A stretch of 64,000 nucleotides of DNA from Sphingomonas sp. CCH21-G11 (GCF_001555965.1 NZ_LSHX01000042.1:1-64000), one strand, 5' to 3'; positions 8,519 to 18,869 are shown, counted from the stretch's first letter. Notes: generated by a model from the letters alone, not told the origin. Translations and numbers: made by a program.

Positions 8519-11500
8519 TTATTCGGCCGGCTGCCCATCTTCGGCACCCGGGCGATAGCCGATCCGGCCCCCGCCCGGCTCGTGCTCGATCGTCGGCGGC
8601 ACGAGCGAGCCGTCGTCGCCGGGGCGATAGCTGAGCAGGCGGCGCGACAGACGCGGCCCGATCCAGCGTTCGACCGCGATCGCCAGGCTGAACGACGCGG
8701 GCACGATCACCAGCGTCAGCAGCGTCGACAAGATGAGGCCGCCGATCACGGTCACGCCCATCGGCGCGCGCCAGGACGAATCGCCCGACAGCGAAAGCGC
8801 GGTCGGCACCATACCGGCGACCATCGCCACGGTCGTCATCACGATCGGCTGCGCGCGCTTGTGACCCGAGTCGATGATCGCGGTCACCTTGTCCACGCCC
8901 TTGTTCAATTCCTCGAGCGCAAAGTCGATCAGCAGGATCGAGTTCTTCGCGACGATGCCGAGCAGCATCAGCAGCCCGATATAGACCGGTAGCGAAATGG
9001 CATGCCCGCTGACCCACAGCGCCAGGAGCCCCCCCAGCGGCGCGAGCAGCAGGGATCCCATATTCACGAACGGCGGCATCACGCGCTTGTAGAGCAGCAC
9101 GAGCACCGCGAAGACCAGGAACAGACCCGAAAAGACCGCGATGATGAAATTCTGGATCAGCTCGGCAAACCATTTCGACTGACCTTGCTGCAGCTCGGTG
9201 ACGCCGAGCGGCAGGTTCTTGAAGACCGGCAGCTCATGGATCGCCTTTTGCGCGTCGCCGCTGATCACGCCGGGGGCAAGGTCGACCCCGACCAGCAGCT
9301 TGCGCTGGCGGTTGGTGCGCTCGATGCGCGTGGGCCCGGCGCCGAAGCCGATATCGGCCACCACCGACAACGGGACCGACCCGCCATTTTGCGTCTGCAC
9401 CGGCAGATTCTGGATGGTCGACAGGCGCTGGCGCGAGTCCTCGCTGAGCGCGACGCGGATCGGAATCTGGCGATCGCTGAGGCTGAAACGCGCGCTGTTC
9501 TGGTCGATATCGCCCAGTGTGGCGATGCGGATCGCGCTCGACAGCGCCTGGGTCGTGACACCCATGTTGGCGGCCAGGTCCATGCGCGGGGTGATGACGA
9601 TTTCCGGCCGTTGCAAGTCGCCCGACACCCGCGGCGCAACCAGCATGGGCAGGGTCAACATCTCTTCGACCAGCCTGTTGGCGGTCTGGTTGAGGAGGAC
9701 GGGGTCCTCGCCGCCGAGCGTGATGGTGATATCGCGACCGCTGCTGCCCCATCCGAACTGCGACCGGAACGACACGCGCGCATCGGCGATCTTGTTCAGC
9801 TCGGGTGCCAGCGCGCGTTCGAACTCGACGCTCGTCACGTCGCGGTCCTTCGACAGCATCGCGGTCACGCGACCGTTGCCGACAAAGGTGCGCGCGTAGG
9901 TGGCGGTGACGATGTCCTGCTTTTCCAGCAGCGCTTCGACCCGCCGCACCACCGCATCGGTCTGGGCCAGCGTGGTGCCGGGCACCATCTCGACCGTGAC
10001 CGTCGCGTTGTCGCGGTCCTCCGGCGGCTGGAAGGTGCTCGGCAGCACCACGAACATGACCGCGGTCAAGCCCAGCGCAAGCGCGCCGATCCCCATGATC
10101 CAGACGCGATGATCGAGCGCGATCGACGCAAGCCTGCGCAGCCACCCGCCACGCGCCGCGAACGCCGTCGCGCGGCTGTGGTCGAGCGACCAGCGCAGCA
10201 GGCCGACATAGCGGTCCATGATCGGTCCTTCGCCATGGGTGGCGTGGCCCTTCGACTTGAGGAAATAGGCCGCGATCATCGGCGTCAGCAGCCGCGCGAC
10301 GGCCAGGCTCATCAGCACCGCCGCGACGACGGTGAGGCCGAAATTCTTGAAATACTGGCCCGAAATGCCCGGCATCAGTGCAACCGGCAGAAAGACCGCG
10401 ACGATCGCCATCGTCGTCGCCAGCACCGCCAGGCCGATCTCGTCCGCCGCGTCGATCGACGCCTGATAGGCGGATTTGCCCATCCGCATGTGGCGCACGA
10501 TGTTCTCGATCTCGACGATCGCATCGTCGACCAGAACGCCCGCGACCAGGCTCAGCGCCAGCAGCGTCATCTGGTTGAGCGAAAAGCCCAGCAGGTCCAT
10601 GAACCAGAAGGAGGGGATGGCCGAAAGAGGGATGGCGAGCGCCGAGATCACCGTCGCGCGCCAGTCGCGCAGAAACAGGAACACGACGACCACCGCCAGC
10701 AGCGCGCCTTCGATCATCGCATCGATCGCGCTGTGATACTGGGCCTCGGCATATTCGACATTGTTGAACAGCACCTCGAAGCGGACCTTCGGGTTGCGTT
10801 CCTGCAGCGCCTTCAGCTTGGCTTCGGCTTCGTGGAAGACGGTGACGTCCGACGCGCCCTTTGACCGGCGGATGTCGAACGCCAGCACCGGTTGCCCATT
10901 ATAGCGCCCGGCCGAACGCAGCTCAGCAAACGCGTCGCGCACGTCGGCGATGTCGGCGAGCCGGACGGTCCGGCCGCCGCCGATCGCGATCTGTGTCTGG
11001 CTGAGCTCATAGGCGGTTGCGGCATTGCCGAGCACGCGCACCGATTGTTCGGAGCCCGCGATTTCGGCACGACCGCCGGCCGCGTTCAAGTTGATCTGGC
11101 GCAGCTGCTGATTGACCTGGGTCGCGGTCAGCCCCAGCGACTGGAGCTTGGTGGGGTCGAGCAGCACGCGAATCTCGCGATTGACGCCGCCGATGCGGTC
11201 GACCGCCGACAGACCGGGAACCGCCAGCAATTCCTTCGCCACCGCATTGTCGACATACCAGCTCAACTCCTCCAGCGTCATGTCGGTGGCGATGGCGGTG
11301 AAGCTGGCGATGTCGTTGTCGGTCGTGTTGGCGCGATAGACCTGCGGCTCGAGGATGCCGTCAGGCAGGTCGCCGCGAATCTGGTTGATCGCTTCGCGCA
11401 CGTCCTGGACCGCGCGGTCGATCGGCGTGCCGATGTTGAGCTGGACGACGGTCTGCGACTGGCCCTCGGTGACGGTCGAATTGATCTCGTCGATGCCCTG

Positions 11501-11731
11501 CAGGCTGCGCACCGCCGCCTCGACACGCTGGGTGACCTGGCTCTCGAGCTCGGTCGGCGCGGCGCCCGGCTGATTGATCACCACGATGGCGATCGGAAAA
11601 TCGAGATCGGGATCCTGATTCACGTCCATGCGCATGAAGCTGACGATCCCGGCGATCGTCAGCGCCACGAACAGGACGATGGGCGGAACCGGGTTACGGA
11701 TCGACCAGGCCGAGATGTTCCTGAAATTCAT
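8519..11731 (-). CDS. RND-family efflux permease
   Basis: A 1070-residue inner-membrane RND transporter with the standard plan: one N-terminal helix, a large periplasmic loop, six helices, a second large loop and five more helices. The proton-relay aspartates lie in AGVLVDDAIVEIENIVRH in the fourth helix. The N-terminus (MNFRNISAWSIRNPVPPIVLFV) and the motif DINQDPDLDFP-type segment (here DVNQDPDLDFPIAIV) place it among AcrB/MdtBC-like exporters of drugs, bile salts or other amphipathic compounds rather than metal pumps. It overlaps the adaptor gene by 4 bases. No outer-membrane factor gene is adjacent, so a TolC homologue elsewhere must serve. Confidence 0.94.
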   Translation of the reverse strand: MNFRNISAWSIRNPVPPIVLFVALTIAGIVSFMRMDVNQDPDLDFPIAIVVINQPGAAPTELESQVTQRVEAAVRSLQGIDEINSTVTEGQSQTVVQLNIGTPIDRAVQDVREAINQIRGDLPDGILEPQVYRANTTDNDIASFTAIATDMTLEELSWYVDNAVAKELLAVPGLSAVDRIGGVNREIRVLLDPTKLQSLGLTATQVNQQLRQINLNAAGGRAEIAGSEQSVRVLGNAATAYELSQTQIAIGGGRTVRLADIADVRDAFAELRSAGRYNGQPVLAFDIRRSKGASDVTVFHEAEAKLKALQERNPKVRFEVLFNNVEYAEAQYHSAIDAMIEGALLAVVVVFLFLRDWRATVISALAIPLSAIPSFWFMDLLGFSLNQMTLLALSLVAGVLVDDAIVEIENIVRHMRMGKSAYQASIDAADEIGLAVLATTMAIVAVFLPVALMPGISGQYFKNFGLTVVAAVLMSLAVARLLTPMIAAYFLKSKGHATHGEGPIMDRYVGLLRWSLDHSRATAFAARGGWLRRLASIALDHRVWIMGIGALALGLTAVMFVVLPSTFQPPEDRDNATVTVEMVPGTTLAQTDAVVRRVEALLEKQDIVTATYARTFVGNGRVTAMLSKDRDVTSVEFERALAPELNKIADARVSFRSQFGWGSSGRDITITLGGEDPVLLNQTANRLVEEMLTLPMLVAPRVSGDLQRPEIVITPRMDLAANMGVTTQALSSAIRIATLGDIDQNSARFSLSDRQIPIRVALSEDSRQRLSTIQNLPVQTQNGGSVPLSVVADIGFGAGPTRIERTNRQRKLLVGVDLAPGVISGDAQKAIHELPVFKNLPLGVTELQQGQSKWFAELIQNFIIAVFSGLFLVFAVLVLLYKRVMPPFVNMGSLLLAPLGGLLALWVSGHAISLPVYIGLLMLLGIVAKNSILLIDFALEELNKGVDKVTAIIDSGHKRAQPIVMTTVAMVAGMVPTALSLSGDSSWRAPMGVTVIGGLILSTLLTLVIVPASFSLAIAVERWIGPRLSRRLLSYRPGDDGSLVPPTIEHEPGGGRIGYRPGAEDGQPAE

Positions 11732-12945
11732 CGTCCCGCCTCAGCCTCCGGCTTCACCGCCACGGGTTTCACTTTCTGACCGGGGGTCAGGAACGCACCC
11801 GCGCTCAGCACCACCCGCTCGGTTCCATCAAGGCCCGATGCGATCGACACGCCGTTGTCGGACACCTCGCCGACCGTCACCGCGCGCCGCACCGCTTCAT
11901 CCTTGCGATCGAGCAGATACACGAAATTGCCCTTGTCGTCGCTCAGTACCGCCGATTCGGGCAGCAAAGGCGCGCTGGTCGAACCCACCACGATCCGCGC
12001 GGTGGCAAAGCCGCCGGGGCGCAGCGCGCGATCGTAAGGCACGGTGACGCGCGCAATGCCCTGGCGCGTCTGCGGATCGATGATGGGCGAAACCTGCCAC
12101 ACCCGCCCGGCAAAGCTCTGGGTGCTGCCGGCGGGCGTGACCTCTGCGCTGCTGCCGACGCGCACGCGCGCGAGATCGGCCTGGCTCAGCTGGACCTGCA
12201 TCTCGATCTCGCCGTCCTTGGCGATGCGGAACAGCACACCGCTGCCGCGCGAGACGATCTGGCCCGGCTCGACCGAACGCGACAGGACGAGCCCGCGGGC
12301 GGGCGCGCGGATGTCGAGTTGGACGTTGCGCGCGCGCGTTTCCGCCAGCTGCGCCTGCGCCACGCGCACCCGGGCGCGCGCGGCGTCGCGGGTCGCCGTC
12401 CGCCGGTCGATGTCGGCGCGTGAGATGAAGCCGCGATCGACCAGCTGCTGGGCGCGGCGCAGTTCCGCCTCGGCCAGTTCCAGATCGGCCTGGGTCACCC
12501 GGATCTGCGCCTCGAGCGCGTCGGCGGACTGCGTCTGGACCGAACGGTCGACGGTCGCCAGCACTTGTCCCGCACCGACCCACTGCCCCGCCTCGACCAG
12601 CACGGCGCGGACCAGACCGCCCTCGCCCGCTTCGCCGACGGGCAACTCGCGCCGCGCCGCCAGCGATCCGGTGCCGGACACGACCCGCTCGACTGCGCCG
12701 CGGCCGGGCACGACATAGCTGATCGTCGGAATCTGCGCGTCCGCCGCGCCCGCGCCGTCCTTGCCGGCGGCGCCCTTGCCGTCTTCGCCCTTGCCGCCCA
12801 GCACGAACCATGCGCCGAGCGCCGCCGCCAGCACGACGACGCCGATGATGATCCAGCGCAGGCGGCGACTGCGACGCGGCGGCAGCTCGCCGTCAAATTC
12901 CAGATGCGGCGCCCCGCCGGCCGTCGCGCGTGATTCGTAATTCAT
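11728..12945 (-). CDS. RND efflux periplasmic adaptor subunit
   Basis: A 405-residue membrane-fusion protein. A single membrane anchor (about residues 30-50, RWIIIGVVVLAAALGAW) is followed by a short glycine/alanine-rich linker, a first lipoyl half, a helical hairpin with heptads (about 120-190), a second lipoyl half (DIRAPARGLVLSRSVEPGQ) and beta-barrel domains. The ATG at 12945 is preferred to an in-frame GTG 30 bases upstream, since GGAAAG precedes it. It links the permease encoded next to an outer-membrane channel. Being a transmembrane anchor rather than a lipoprotein sets it apart from AcrA. No repressor gene lies nearby. Confidence 0.92.
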   Translation of the reverse strand: MNYESRATAGGAPHLEFDGELPPRRSRRLRWIIIGVVVLAAALGAWFVLGGKGEDGKGAAGKDGAGAADAQIPTISYVVPGRGAVERVVSGTGSLAARRELPVGEAGEGGLVRAVLVEAGQWVGAGQVLATVDRSVQTQSADALEAQIRVTQADLELAEAELRRAQQLVDRGFISRADIDRRTATRDAARARVRVAQAQLAETRARNVQLDIRAPARGLVLSRSVEPGQIVSRGSGVLFRIAKDGEIEMQVQLSQADLARVRVGSSAEVTPAGSTQSFAGRVWQVSPIIDPQTRQGIARVTVPYDRALRPGGFATARIVVGSTSAPLLPESAVLSDDKGNFVYLLDRKDEAVRRAVTVGEVSDNGVSIASGLDGTERVVLSAGAFLTPGQKVKPVAVKPEAEAGR

Positions 12946-13176
12946 CTGCGGCACTTTCCGTCGCGGCACCGTCACGGCCCGTCGTCATTATCCCGCGCTG
13001 TGTTATAGAAATAAGTCACTGGGCTCAAGACTGGATGTCGCTTTGCATGCCGATATGTTGATTTTGCGTCACTTTGCAGCGACACTTCGGGGGTAGCCGC
13101 AAAGAGCCCCTGCCGCGGCGCGGGCGGGAAGGGGTCAGGGCCGGCTATGGGAAAAGCGACTGGGAGGGGGGGGATC
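12946..13176. other. Divergent intergenic region (RND operon / stress membrane protein)
   Basis: About 230 bases between divergently transcribed genes. The half near the RND operon is AT-richer than the surroundings (GTGTTATAGAAATAAG), so it probably holds its promoter. The other half is G-rich. No convincing operator palindrome or sigma-factor motif was recognised. Confidence 0.35.
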
Positions 13177-13443
13177 ATGATGGCGGAGCCGGGATTTCTG
13201 GGTTGGCTGCTGATCGGCCTGATCGCCGGCGGGCTGGGCAAGCTGATCATGCCGGGCAAGGACCCGGGCGGCGTGATCGTCACGATCATCGTCGGCATCG
13301 TCGGCGCGCTGCTGGCGGGCTTTCTGGCGCGAACCGTGGGCATCGCGATCCGGGGACAAATCGCCACCTATGTGGCGGCGACGGTCGGTGCGATCGCGCT
13401 GCTGGCGCTTTATCGGCTGATTATCACGCGCCGGACGCGATGA
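13177..13443 (+). CDS. GlsB/YeaQ/YmgE family small membrane protein
   Basis: An 88-residue hydrophobic protein with three membrane helices: GFLGWLLIGLIAGGLGKL, GVIVTIIVGIVGALLAGFLA and YVAATVGAIALLALYRL. The pattern GLIAGGLGKLIMPGKDPGG is the signature of the transglycosylase-associated/GlsB (YeaQ/YmgE) family, whose members are induced by general stress. The first of two tandem ATGs (13177) sits right after a GGAGGGGGGG Shine-Dalgarno stretch. An upstream in-frame ATG at 13147 would add ten polar residues and is less likely. It is monocistronic. Confidence 0.85.
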   Translation: MMAEPGFLGWLLIGLIAGGLGKLIMPGKDPGGVIVTIIVGIVGALLAGFLARTVGIAIRGQIATYVAATVGAIALLALYRLIITRRTR

Positions 13444-13448
13444 AAAAT

Positions 13449-13476
13449 CGCCCGGCGGCACAAAGGCCACCGGGCG
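13449..13476. terminator. Terminator hairpin between convergent genes
   Basis: An inverted repeat (CGCCCGG...CCGGGCG with further pairing toward the loop) lies between the stop of the small stress protein and the stop of the convergent secreted-protein gene. Read on the minus strand it is followed by ATTTTTC, so it should mainly terminate the minus-strand gene. Confidence 0.65.
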
Positions 13477-13494
13477 GTTCGAAGTTGCAGGGGA

Positions 13495-15894
13495 TCAGAT
13501 GATCTCTTCGCCGTCGATCATGAACGGCTTGCCGGGAAATCGGACGGTCGATCCCCACAGAACGTCAACAGGCCCGGTCGGGCTGCGGAACGGGTAGATT
13601 TCCGGTGTCCCCCCGCCGCGCTCCCGTCGCGGTTCGACGCCATAGGTGATGATCGACTTCCCGCTATAATCGAGGATTGAGATGAAGTGCGCGAAAGTCG
13701 CTAATCCCGGACCGCGGCCGCCATAGCCGGCGAGGTTGATCGAGAGGGAGCCACCGACGGGATCCACCAAACGGCTGTCGGTGAACGAATACTGGACATC
13801 ACCGGTCGGCCACGCGAACGTCACGCGGCGATCGCCACGGCTGATCAGCCACAGATCGTCTGATGCGGTTGCGGTCGAATTTACATAGGCAAAGCGGGGG
13901 TTACGTCCGGCCTGGAACTGGCCAAGCGGCTGTGCCGGCACCGTTCGGCCCACGGGCGAACCGAACAGGTTCAGACCCTGGACGTTGAAAATGCGCACCG
14001 TTCCATCCATCGATGCGATAAAGGCGCGGCTGCGCGCGATATAGCGTTCGGGCTCGACCCCGGACCAGTCGGCCTTGGGACTGCGCTGGAAATATTCGAA
14101 ATAATAGTTGCTGCGGTCACCGAAAGTGCCGTTGGCTTGAACTCCCGCGCTGACCGACGTCGGCTGCTGCACATCCAATGTCGTGACGACAACCGGACGC
14201 TGCGAGGCCGCGACTGCAAAGGTGAACGGCCACTTGTTGGGATCGGTCGTGCTTTGATCGACCGTCTGGTCGAAGTTCGCCTGCGTCGTCAGGTACATTT
14301 GCCGATAATATTGGTAGAGCGGCGTCATATCGACGAAGGAGACCTTGTTCTCCGCCCGCGAGGCGACAACAGCGTAGCCCGACGACGGCAGCTGGCTCCA
14401 TTGCTGGTTTTCGATGCCGAGTTCTTGATTGCCACCCACCGAGTAGATCGGCTCGATGCTGCTCCAGAGCTTGCGCGCCGACGGCAGCGACAGGTCGCCG
14501 CGCGCCGGTTCGGCATTGTCGCCATACCCCCGCGGATTGCCAAGCACGAGGTTGTTGGAAACGTCGACGCTGGTCGGTGCCGCAAAGGGCAGATCGGTAA
14601 AGCCGAGCAGTTTCATGCCGCGATTGGTCCAGGCACCAGGCGTGCCCCAGTACCAGCGCGTATAGGGCGTCTGCCATGGCGCGCCGTTCGCCATCTGTCG
14701 CGGCTTCAGTGCGATGAAGGCGAGCTTGCCCGATACCGTGTTGGTATCCCACACGCTGACGACCAAGAACTCGTTATAGGGCGTCACCGCCATCGCCGTC
14801 GGGACCATCCCTGCGGGCAGGCGTATGGCTGTGTCGTCGAAAAATTCCGGATCGCTGTTGCCGACAACCACCGGCGCGATCGTGCCGTCCTTGAACGCAG
14901 CAAAGCTGACCTGGCTGGCATTCGCACGACCGCGTGCGATCGCGACGGGCACAAGTGGCAGATCGGGGCGCCGCTCGGCGACAAGGTTGCGGATCTGGGG
15001 TTGGGCAGGCGTTGCGATGTTGCCACGGTTCCACCAGTCGGGGTTCCACGCCGCGATCATCCGCATGCACAGCCCGCCAGTATCGAAATAGGCGCCGTCG
15101 GCGGTGCGAACATTGCTGATGCCATAGCGATAATTGGGATCGCTCGGCGCTTCCGGCACAAAGGCGAGTTGACCGCCGATCAGCCAGCCGCCGCCCTTCA
15201 ATCCGCGCGCCAGTTCTTCCTGATCGCTGCCCGGTTGACGCTCGGGCGGCAAACATTTTTCCGGCTCGCCGGGATTGTTGGTGGGTTGTGAGCCAAAAGG
15301 CCACAGGCCTTGCCCGGTCTGGTCCGGTCCCCACAGCGTCGGCGCGGGCGCTTCGCCGCTATGGTCGAAATCGGCATATTTCGGCCCAAGGCGATAGTCG
15401 ATGATCGCGTCGGTGTTGATGTTGCTGGCGACGTAGCGATATTCCGCCGCGTTGATGCTGCCGTCGGCGTTCAGGATGCGCTCGCGCCAGCCGGTGGTCG
15501 CGGTGCTCGCCTTCTGTACGAATACCTTGACGCTGTCACTGCCGATCTTGCGCCCGCGCGCGTCGAAGGATTGCAGCTCGAACTTGTAGGTGCCCTCGCG
15601 GGCAAAGACGATCCGGGTCGTCGCCGAATTGGGCGAGATTACCGTCGAGCGCTCTGCGCCGGCGCGGGTCACCCACCGCGCGCTGACCCCATTGATCGTG
15701 CCGATCAGCGTGACTTCGTTGGTCGGCAGCATGATCGTCTGGTCCGGCCCGGCATCGACCGGCTTGGGCGCGGTGCTCACATTGGAGATGACGACGGTAC
15801 CGACGGCGGCGAATGCGATCGGCGCGGTTGCAAGCGCGACCGCCGACCAGAACGACCGCCTCGTACCGCGGTAGCGCTTTGTGATGGATATCAT
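13495..15894 (-). CDS. Large secreted protein, PKD-like domain plus beta-propeller-like body
   Basis: A 799-residue protein with an N-terminal signal or anchor (SFWSAVALATAPIAFAAVG after a basic MISITKRYRGTRR). Residues about 48-130 look like a PKD/Ig-like domain (DAGPDQTIMLPTNEVTLIG, then GTYKFELQSFDARG). The remainder has repeated strand-rich blocks resembling beta-propeller blades: PTAMAVTPYNEFLVVSVWDT, YAVVASRAENKVSFVDMTPL, SRAFIASMDGTVRIFNVQ. No enzyme motif is visible. The start ATG 15894 has AAAGGAAA upstream. It is transcribed alone and has 540 non-coding bases before it. Codon use is a little less GC-biased than in the neighbours. I infer a periplasmic or extracellular binding or scaffold protein; the family is not identified. 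Confidence 0.8.
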   Translation of the reverse strand: MISITKRYRGTRRSFWSAVALATAPIAFAAVGTVVISNVSTAPKPVDAGPDQTIMLPTNEVTLIGTINGVSARWVTRAGAERSTVISPNSATTRIVFAREGTYKFELQSFDARGRKIGSDSVKVFVQKASTATTGWRERILNADGSINAAEYRYVASNINTDAIIDYRLGPKYADFDHSGEAPAPTLWGPDQTGQGLWPFGSQPTNNPGEPEKCLPPERQPGSDQEELARGLKGGGWLIGGQLAFVPEAPSDPNYRYGISNVRTADGAYFDTGGLCMRMIAAWNPDWWNRGNIATPAQPQIRNLVAERRPDLPLVPVAIARGRANASQVSFAAFKDGTIAPVVVGNSDPEFFDDTAIRLPAGMVPTAMAVTPYNEFLVVSVWDTNTVSGKLAFIALKPRQMANGAPWQTPYTRWYWGTPGAWTNRGMKLLGFTDLPFAAPTSVDVSNNLVLGNPRGYGDNAEPARGDLSLPSARKLWSSIEPIYSVGGNQELGIENQQWSQLPSSGYAVVASRAENKVSFVDMTPLYQYYRQMYLTTQANFDQTVDQSTTDPNKWPFTFAVAASQRPVVVTTLDVQQPTSVSAGVQANGTFGDRSNYYFEYFQRSPKADWSGVEPERYIARSRAFIASMDGTVRIFNVQGLNLFGSPVGRTVPAQPLGQFQAGRNPRFAYVNSTATASDDLWLISRGDRRVTFAWPTGDVQYSFTDSRLVDPVGGSLSINLAGYGGRGPGLATFAHFISILDYSGKSIITYGVEPRRERGGGTPEIYPFRSPTGPVDVLWGSTVRFPGKPFMIDGEEII

Positions 15895-16432
15895 ACGCCC
15901 TGTTTCCTTTCTTGCGAGCTGCCGGGCGCAGTTCGACGGCTCGGGCGCACGACGCGCGGGCGCCGCTTCAAGGCGCTATGCCTTGCCGTATCCGTGATAG
16001 AAGTCCCGATCAGCGCAACAAATTTGAAGAAACCGGCGCGACCTGAAAACCCAGAATTGTAGTATTCACTACGTTAATTCGGATTTTGAGCAAATAAAGA
16101 AAAGTTGCGCGATCTGTTTCATTTTTGCGTTTTCGGCGTTTGATTTATTGCGCTTTTGGCTGCCGAACGACCAAACGTGACTGCAAAAACCAACAAGCTG
16201 TCCGAAAAATGAACAGGTCGTTCGCTTCCGTAGGGTCGTGCCCGGCTCAGCTTGCAATTTCGATGCGTCACCCGCAATTTTTGACCCGCGACGACCGGTT
16301 CCACCGTTACCCTGCGTTCCGGGGGCGTGGCAGGCCAAGGGCTTCTGAAATCTACGGTTCCGCAACGCCTCAGCCAGCGCGTGAGCGGAAGCCGCACGCG
16401 AACGAAGTATCCTGCGATGGTCGAACCGTCAT
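15895..16432. other. Long intergenic region without a supported gene
   Basis: About 540 bases between the 3' end of ssb and the start of the secreted-protein gene. The stretch from about 16,040 to 16,220 is clearly AT-richer than the rest of the window and contains a small inverted repeat GTAGT-ATTC-ACTAC. Short open frames here have no ribosome-binding sites and no protein-like composition. It probably contains the promoter of the secreted-protein gene; nothing else could be assigned. Confidence 0.5.
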
Positions 16433-16987
16433 TCAGAACGGGACGTCGTCGTCCAGGTCGTCGGGAAAGCCGCCGCCCGCCGGGGCACCGCCAAAGCCGC
16501 TGCCGCTGCGCGCACCGCCACCGCCGCCACCGCCGCGTGCGGACGACTGACCGGCGAATTCGTCGCCGCCGCCCCAGTCATCGCCGCCGCGCGCGCCGCC
16601 GCCAAAGCCGCCGCCACCGCCCCCGCCGGAGCCGGGCGCGCCGTCGAGCATGGTCAGCGTACCCGTATAGGGGCGCAGCACGATTTCGGTCGTGTAGCGG
16701 TCCTGGCCCTGCTGGTCCTGCCATTTGCGGGTTTCGAGCTGGCCCTCGATATAGACCTTGCTGCCCTTGCGCAGATAGCGTTCGGCGACGCCGGCCAGAT
16801 TCTCGTTGAAGATCGCGACCGAATGCCATTCGGTACGCTCCTTGCGCTCGCCGGTGTTGCGGTCCTTCCAGCTTTCCGACGTGGCGATGCGCAGGTTCAC
16901 GACCTTGCCGCCATTCTGGAACGACTTGCTTTCGGGATCGCGGCCGAGATTGCCGACCAGGATCACCTTGTTGACGCTGCCGGCCAT
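16433..16987 (-). CDS. ssb: Single-stranded DNA-binding protein
   Basis: A 184-residue SSB that coats single-stranded DNA during replication and repair. The N-terminal OB fold (about 1-115) carries [40 protein letters not shown] and [16 protein letters not shown] glycine/serine-rich linker with several runs of six or seven glycines follows, then the acidic tip DDLDDDVPF that recruits partner proteins. ATG 16987 has a near-perfect TTAAGGAGGG ahead of it. The gene follows feoB by 10 bases on the same strand, though a functional link is not expected. Confidence 0.97.
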   Translation of the reverse strand: MAGSVNKVILVGNLGRDPESKSFQNGGKVVNLRIATSESWKDRNTGERKERTEWHSVAIFNENLAGVAERYLRKGSKVYIEGQLETRKWQDQQGQDRYTTEIVLRPYTGTLTMLDGAPGSGGGGGGGFGGGARGGDDWGGGDEFAGQSSARGGGGGGGARSGSGFGGAPAGGGFPDDLDDDVPF

Positions 16988-16997
16988 CTGTCCCTCC

Positions 16998-18860
16998 TTA
17001 AAGTCCGAGCATGTTGGCGATCCAGTAGGTCGCCCCTGCTGCCGCATAGGCAAGCGCGAACAGATAGCCAAGCATGAACGCCGGCCAGCGCCACCCATTG
17101 GTCTCGCGCCGCGCCACCGCGATGGTCGAGATGCATTGCGGCGCGAAGACGAACCAGGCGAGGAAGGCGAGCGCGGTCGGCAGGCTCCAGCGCCGCGCCA
17201 GATTCTCGCGGATCGTCGCCTGCCCGGCCTCGCCCTCCGCATCGTCGACGGCATAGACGGTGCCGATCGCCGCCACCGCGACTTCGCGCGCCGCCATCGC
17301 GGGCAGCAGCGCGAGCGCGATGTCGCGGTTGAACCCGATCGGGGCGACGACCACCTCGATCGCCGAGCCGATCCGCCCGGCGAGCGAATATTCCACCTGC
17401 GCGCGACCGGCGGGGGCCTGCGGGAAGCTGAGCAGCGCCCACAGCACGATCGTCGTCGCCGCGATGATCGTGCCCGCGCGCTTCAGGAAGATGCTGGCGC
17501 GCTGCCACAATCCGAGCGCCAGATCGCGTAGCCGCGGCCATTGATATTTGGGCAGCTCCATCATGAATCCCGATGACGCGCCCTTCGCCACCGTCCGGCG
17601 CAGCAGCAGGGCGGCGACCAAGGCACCCAGGATCCCGGCGATATAGAGCGCGAACAGCACCAGTCCCTGCAGCCCGATGCCCGGCCCCACCGCCCGATCG
17701 GGAATGAACGCGCCGATGATGATCGTATAGACGGGCAGCCGCGCCGAACAGGTCATCAGCGGCGCGATCAGGATCGTCGCCAGCCGCTCCTTTTCGTCAT
17801 TGATCGTGCGCGTGGCCATGATGCCCGGCACCGCGCAGGCGAAGGAGGACAGCAGCGGGATGAACGCGCGCCCCGACAGCCCGACGCCCGCCATCAGCCG
17901 GTCCATCAGGAACGCGGCGCGCACCATGTATCCCGACGCCTCCAGCATCAGGATGAAGGCGAAGAGGATCAGGATCTGGGGCAGGAAGACGACGACCGCG
18001 CCGACCCCGGCCAGCACGCCGTCGACGATCGCGGATCGCAGCAGCCCCGCGGGCAGCGCGCCCGCCACGACTTCGGACAGGATCGCCAGTCCCCCCTCGA
18101 TCCAGCCGATTGGCGCCTCTGACCAGGCAAACACCGCCTGGAACATCACGAACATGATGACGACCAGCAGCACCGGGCCGCTGACCGGATGGAGCACGAT
18201 GCGGTCGAGCCGCTGGGTCCAGCGCCGCACCGGGGTTTCGGAGACGATCGCGGCGCGCGCGATGGCGCGGGCGCGGGACTGATAGCTGCGGATGTCGAGC
18301 GCGGGGCTGCCCTCGTCCAGGTCGACGCGCGTCCGGACCGGCCCGGCGCGCACGCGTTCGGCCAGCGCATCGCGCAGCGCATCCAGCCCGCGCTTGCGCA
18401 CCGCCACCGTCGCCACCACCGGCACGTCGAGCTCGCGCGCGATGACGTCGGGATCGAGCACCAGCCCGTCGCGCTGGGCCAGGTCGACCATGTTGAGCGC
18501 GACGACGACCGGCAGGCCAAGTTCCCTGAGCTGGAGCGCGAAGCGCAGATGATTGTCGAGATTGGCCGCATCCAGCACGACCAGCAGCGCGTCGGGCAGC
18601 CGCTCGCCCGGCTGGCGCCCGAGCAGCACGTCGCGCGTCACGCGCTCGTCCAGGCTGGCGGGATCGAGGCTATAGGTACCGGGCAGGTCGATCAGCTCGG
18701 CCGGCCGGCCGTCGCCCAGCGCCATGCGGCCCGAATGACGCTCGACGGTCACGCCGGGATAGTTGCCGACCTTTTGCCGAGCGCCGGTCAGGGCGTTGAA
18801 CAGCGCGCTCTTGCCCGAATTGGGATTGCCGACCAGCGCGATCAGAGGGGCGGGGTTCAT
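16998..18860 (-). CDS. feoB: Ferrous iron transporter FeoB
   Basis: A 620-residue inner-membrane Fe(II) transporter. The N-terminal G domain shows G1 GNPNSGKS (residues 11-18), the G2 region [14 protein letters not shown]3 DLPGTYSLD and G4 NMVD. It is followed by a helical spacer and a membrane part with Gate motifs ([25 protein letters not shown]), each with the conserved Cys. It is shorter than E. coli FeoB (773 residues), as is usual in alphaproteobacteria. FeoA is encoded 9 bases upstream in the same operon, and no FeoC is present. Confidence 0.96.
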   Translation of the reverse strand: MNPAPLIALVGNPNSGKSALFNALTGARQKVGNYPGVTVERHSGRMALGDGRPAELIDLPGTYSLDPASLDERVTRDVLLGRQPGERLPDALLVVLDAANLDNHLRFALQLRELGLPVVVALNMVDLAQRDGLVLDPDVIARELDVPVVATVAVRKRGLDALRDALAERVRAGPVRTRVDLDEGSPALDIRSYQSRARAIARAAIVSETPVRRWTQRLDRIVLHPVSGPVLLVVIMFVMFQAVFAWSEAPIGWIEGGLAILSEVVAGALPAGLLRSAIVDGVLAGVGAVVVFLPQILILFAFILMLEASGYMVRAAFLMDRLMAGVGLSGRAFIPLLSSFACAVPGIMATRTINDEKERLATILIAPLMTCSARLPVYTIIIGAFIPDRAVGPGIGLQGLVLFALYIAGILGALVAALLLRRTVAKGASSGFMMELPKYQWPRLRDLALGLWQRASIFLKRAGTIIAATTIVLWALLSFPQAPAGRAQVEYSLAGRIGSAIEVVVAPIGFNRDIALALLPAMAAREVAVAAIGTVYAVDDAEGEAGQATIRENLARRWSLPTALAFLAWFVFAPQCISTIAVARRETNGWRWPAFMLGYLFALAYAAAGATYWIANMLGL

Positions 18861-18869
18861 CGGCGGGGT

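Noticed and set aside
9002-10864. 620-residue plus-strand frame opposite the RND permease
   Set aside because: It is a shadow of the permease: His/Asp/Arg/Gln-rich low-complexity product, no ribosome-binding site.
16069-16365. 98-residue minus-strand frame in the gap upstream of the secreted-protein gene
   Set aside because: No ribosome-binding site, no protein-like hydrophobic pattern and no sign of conservation; treated as non-coding.
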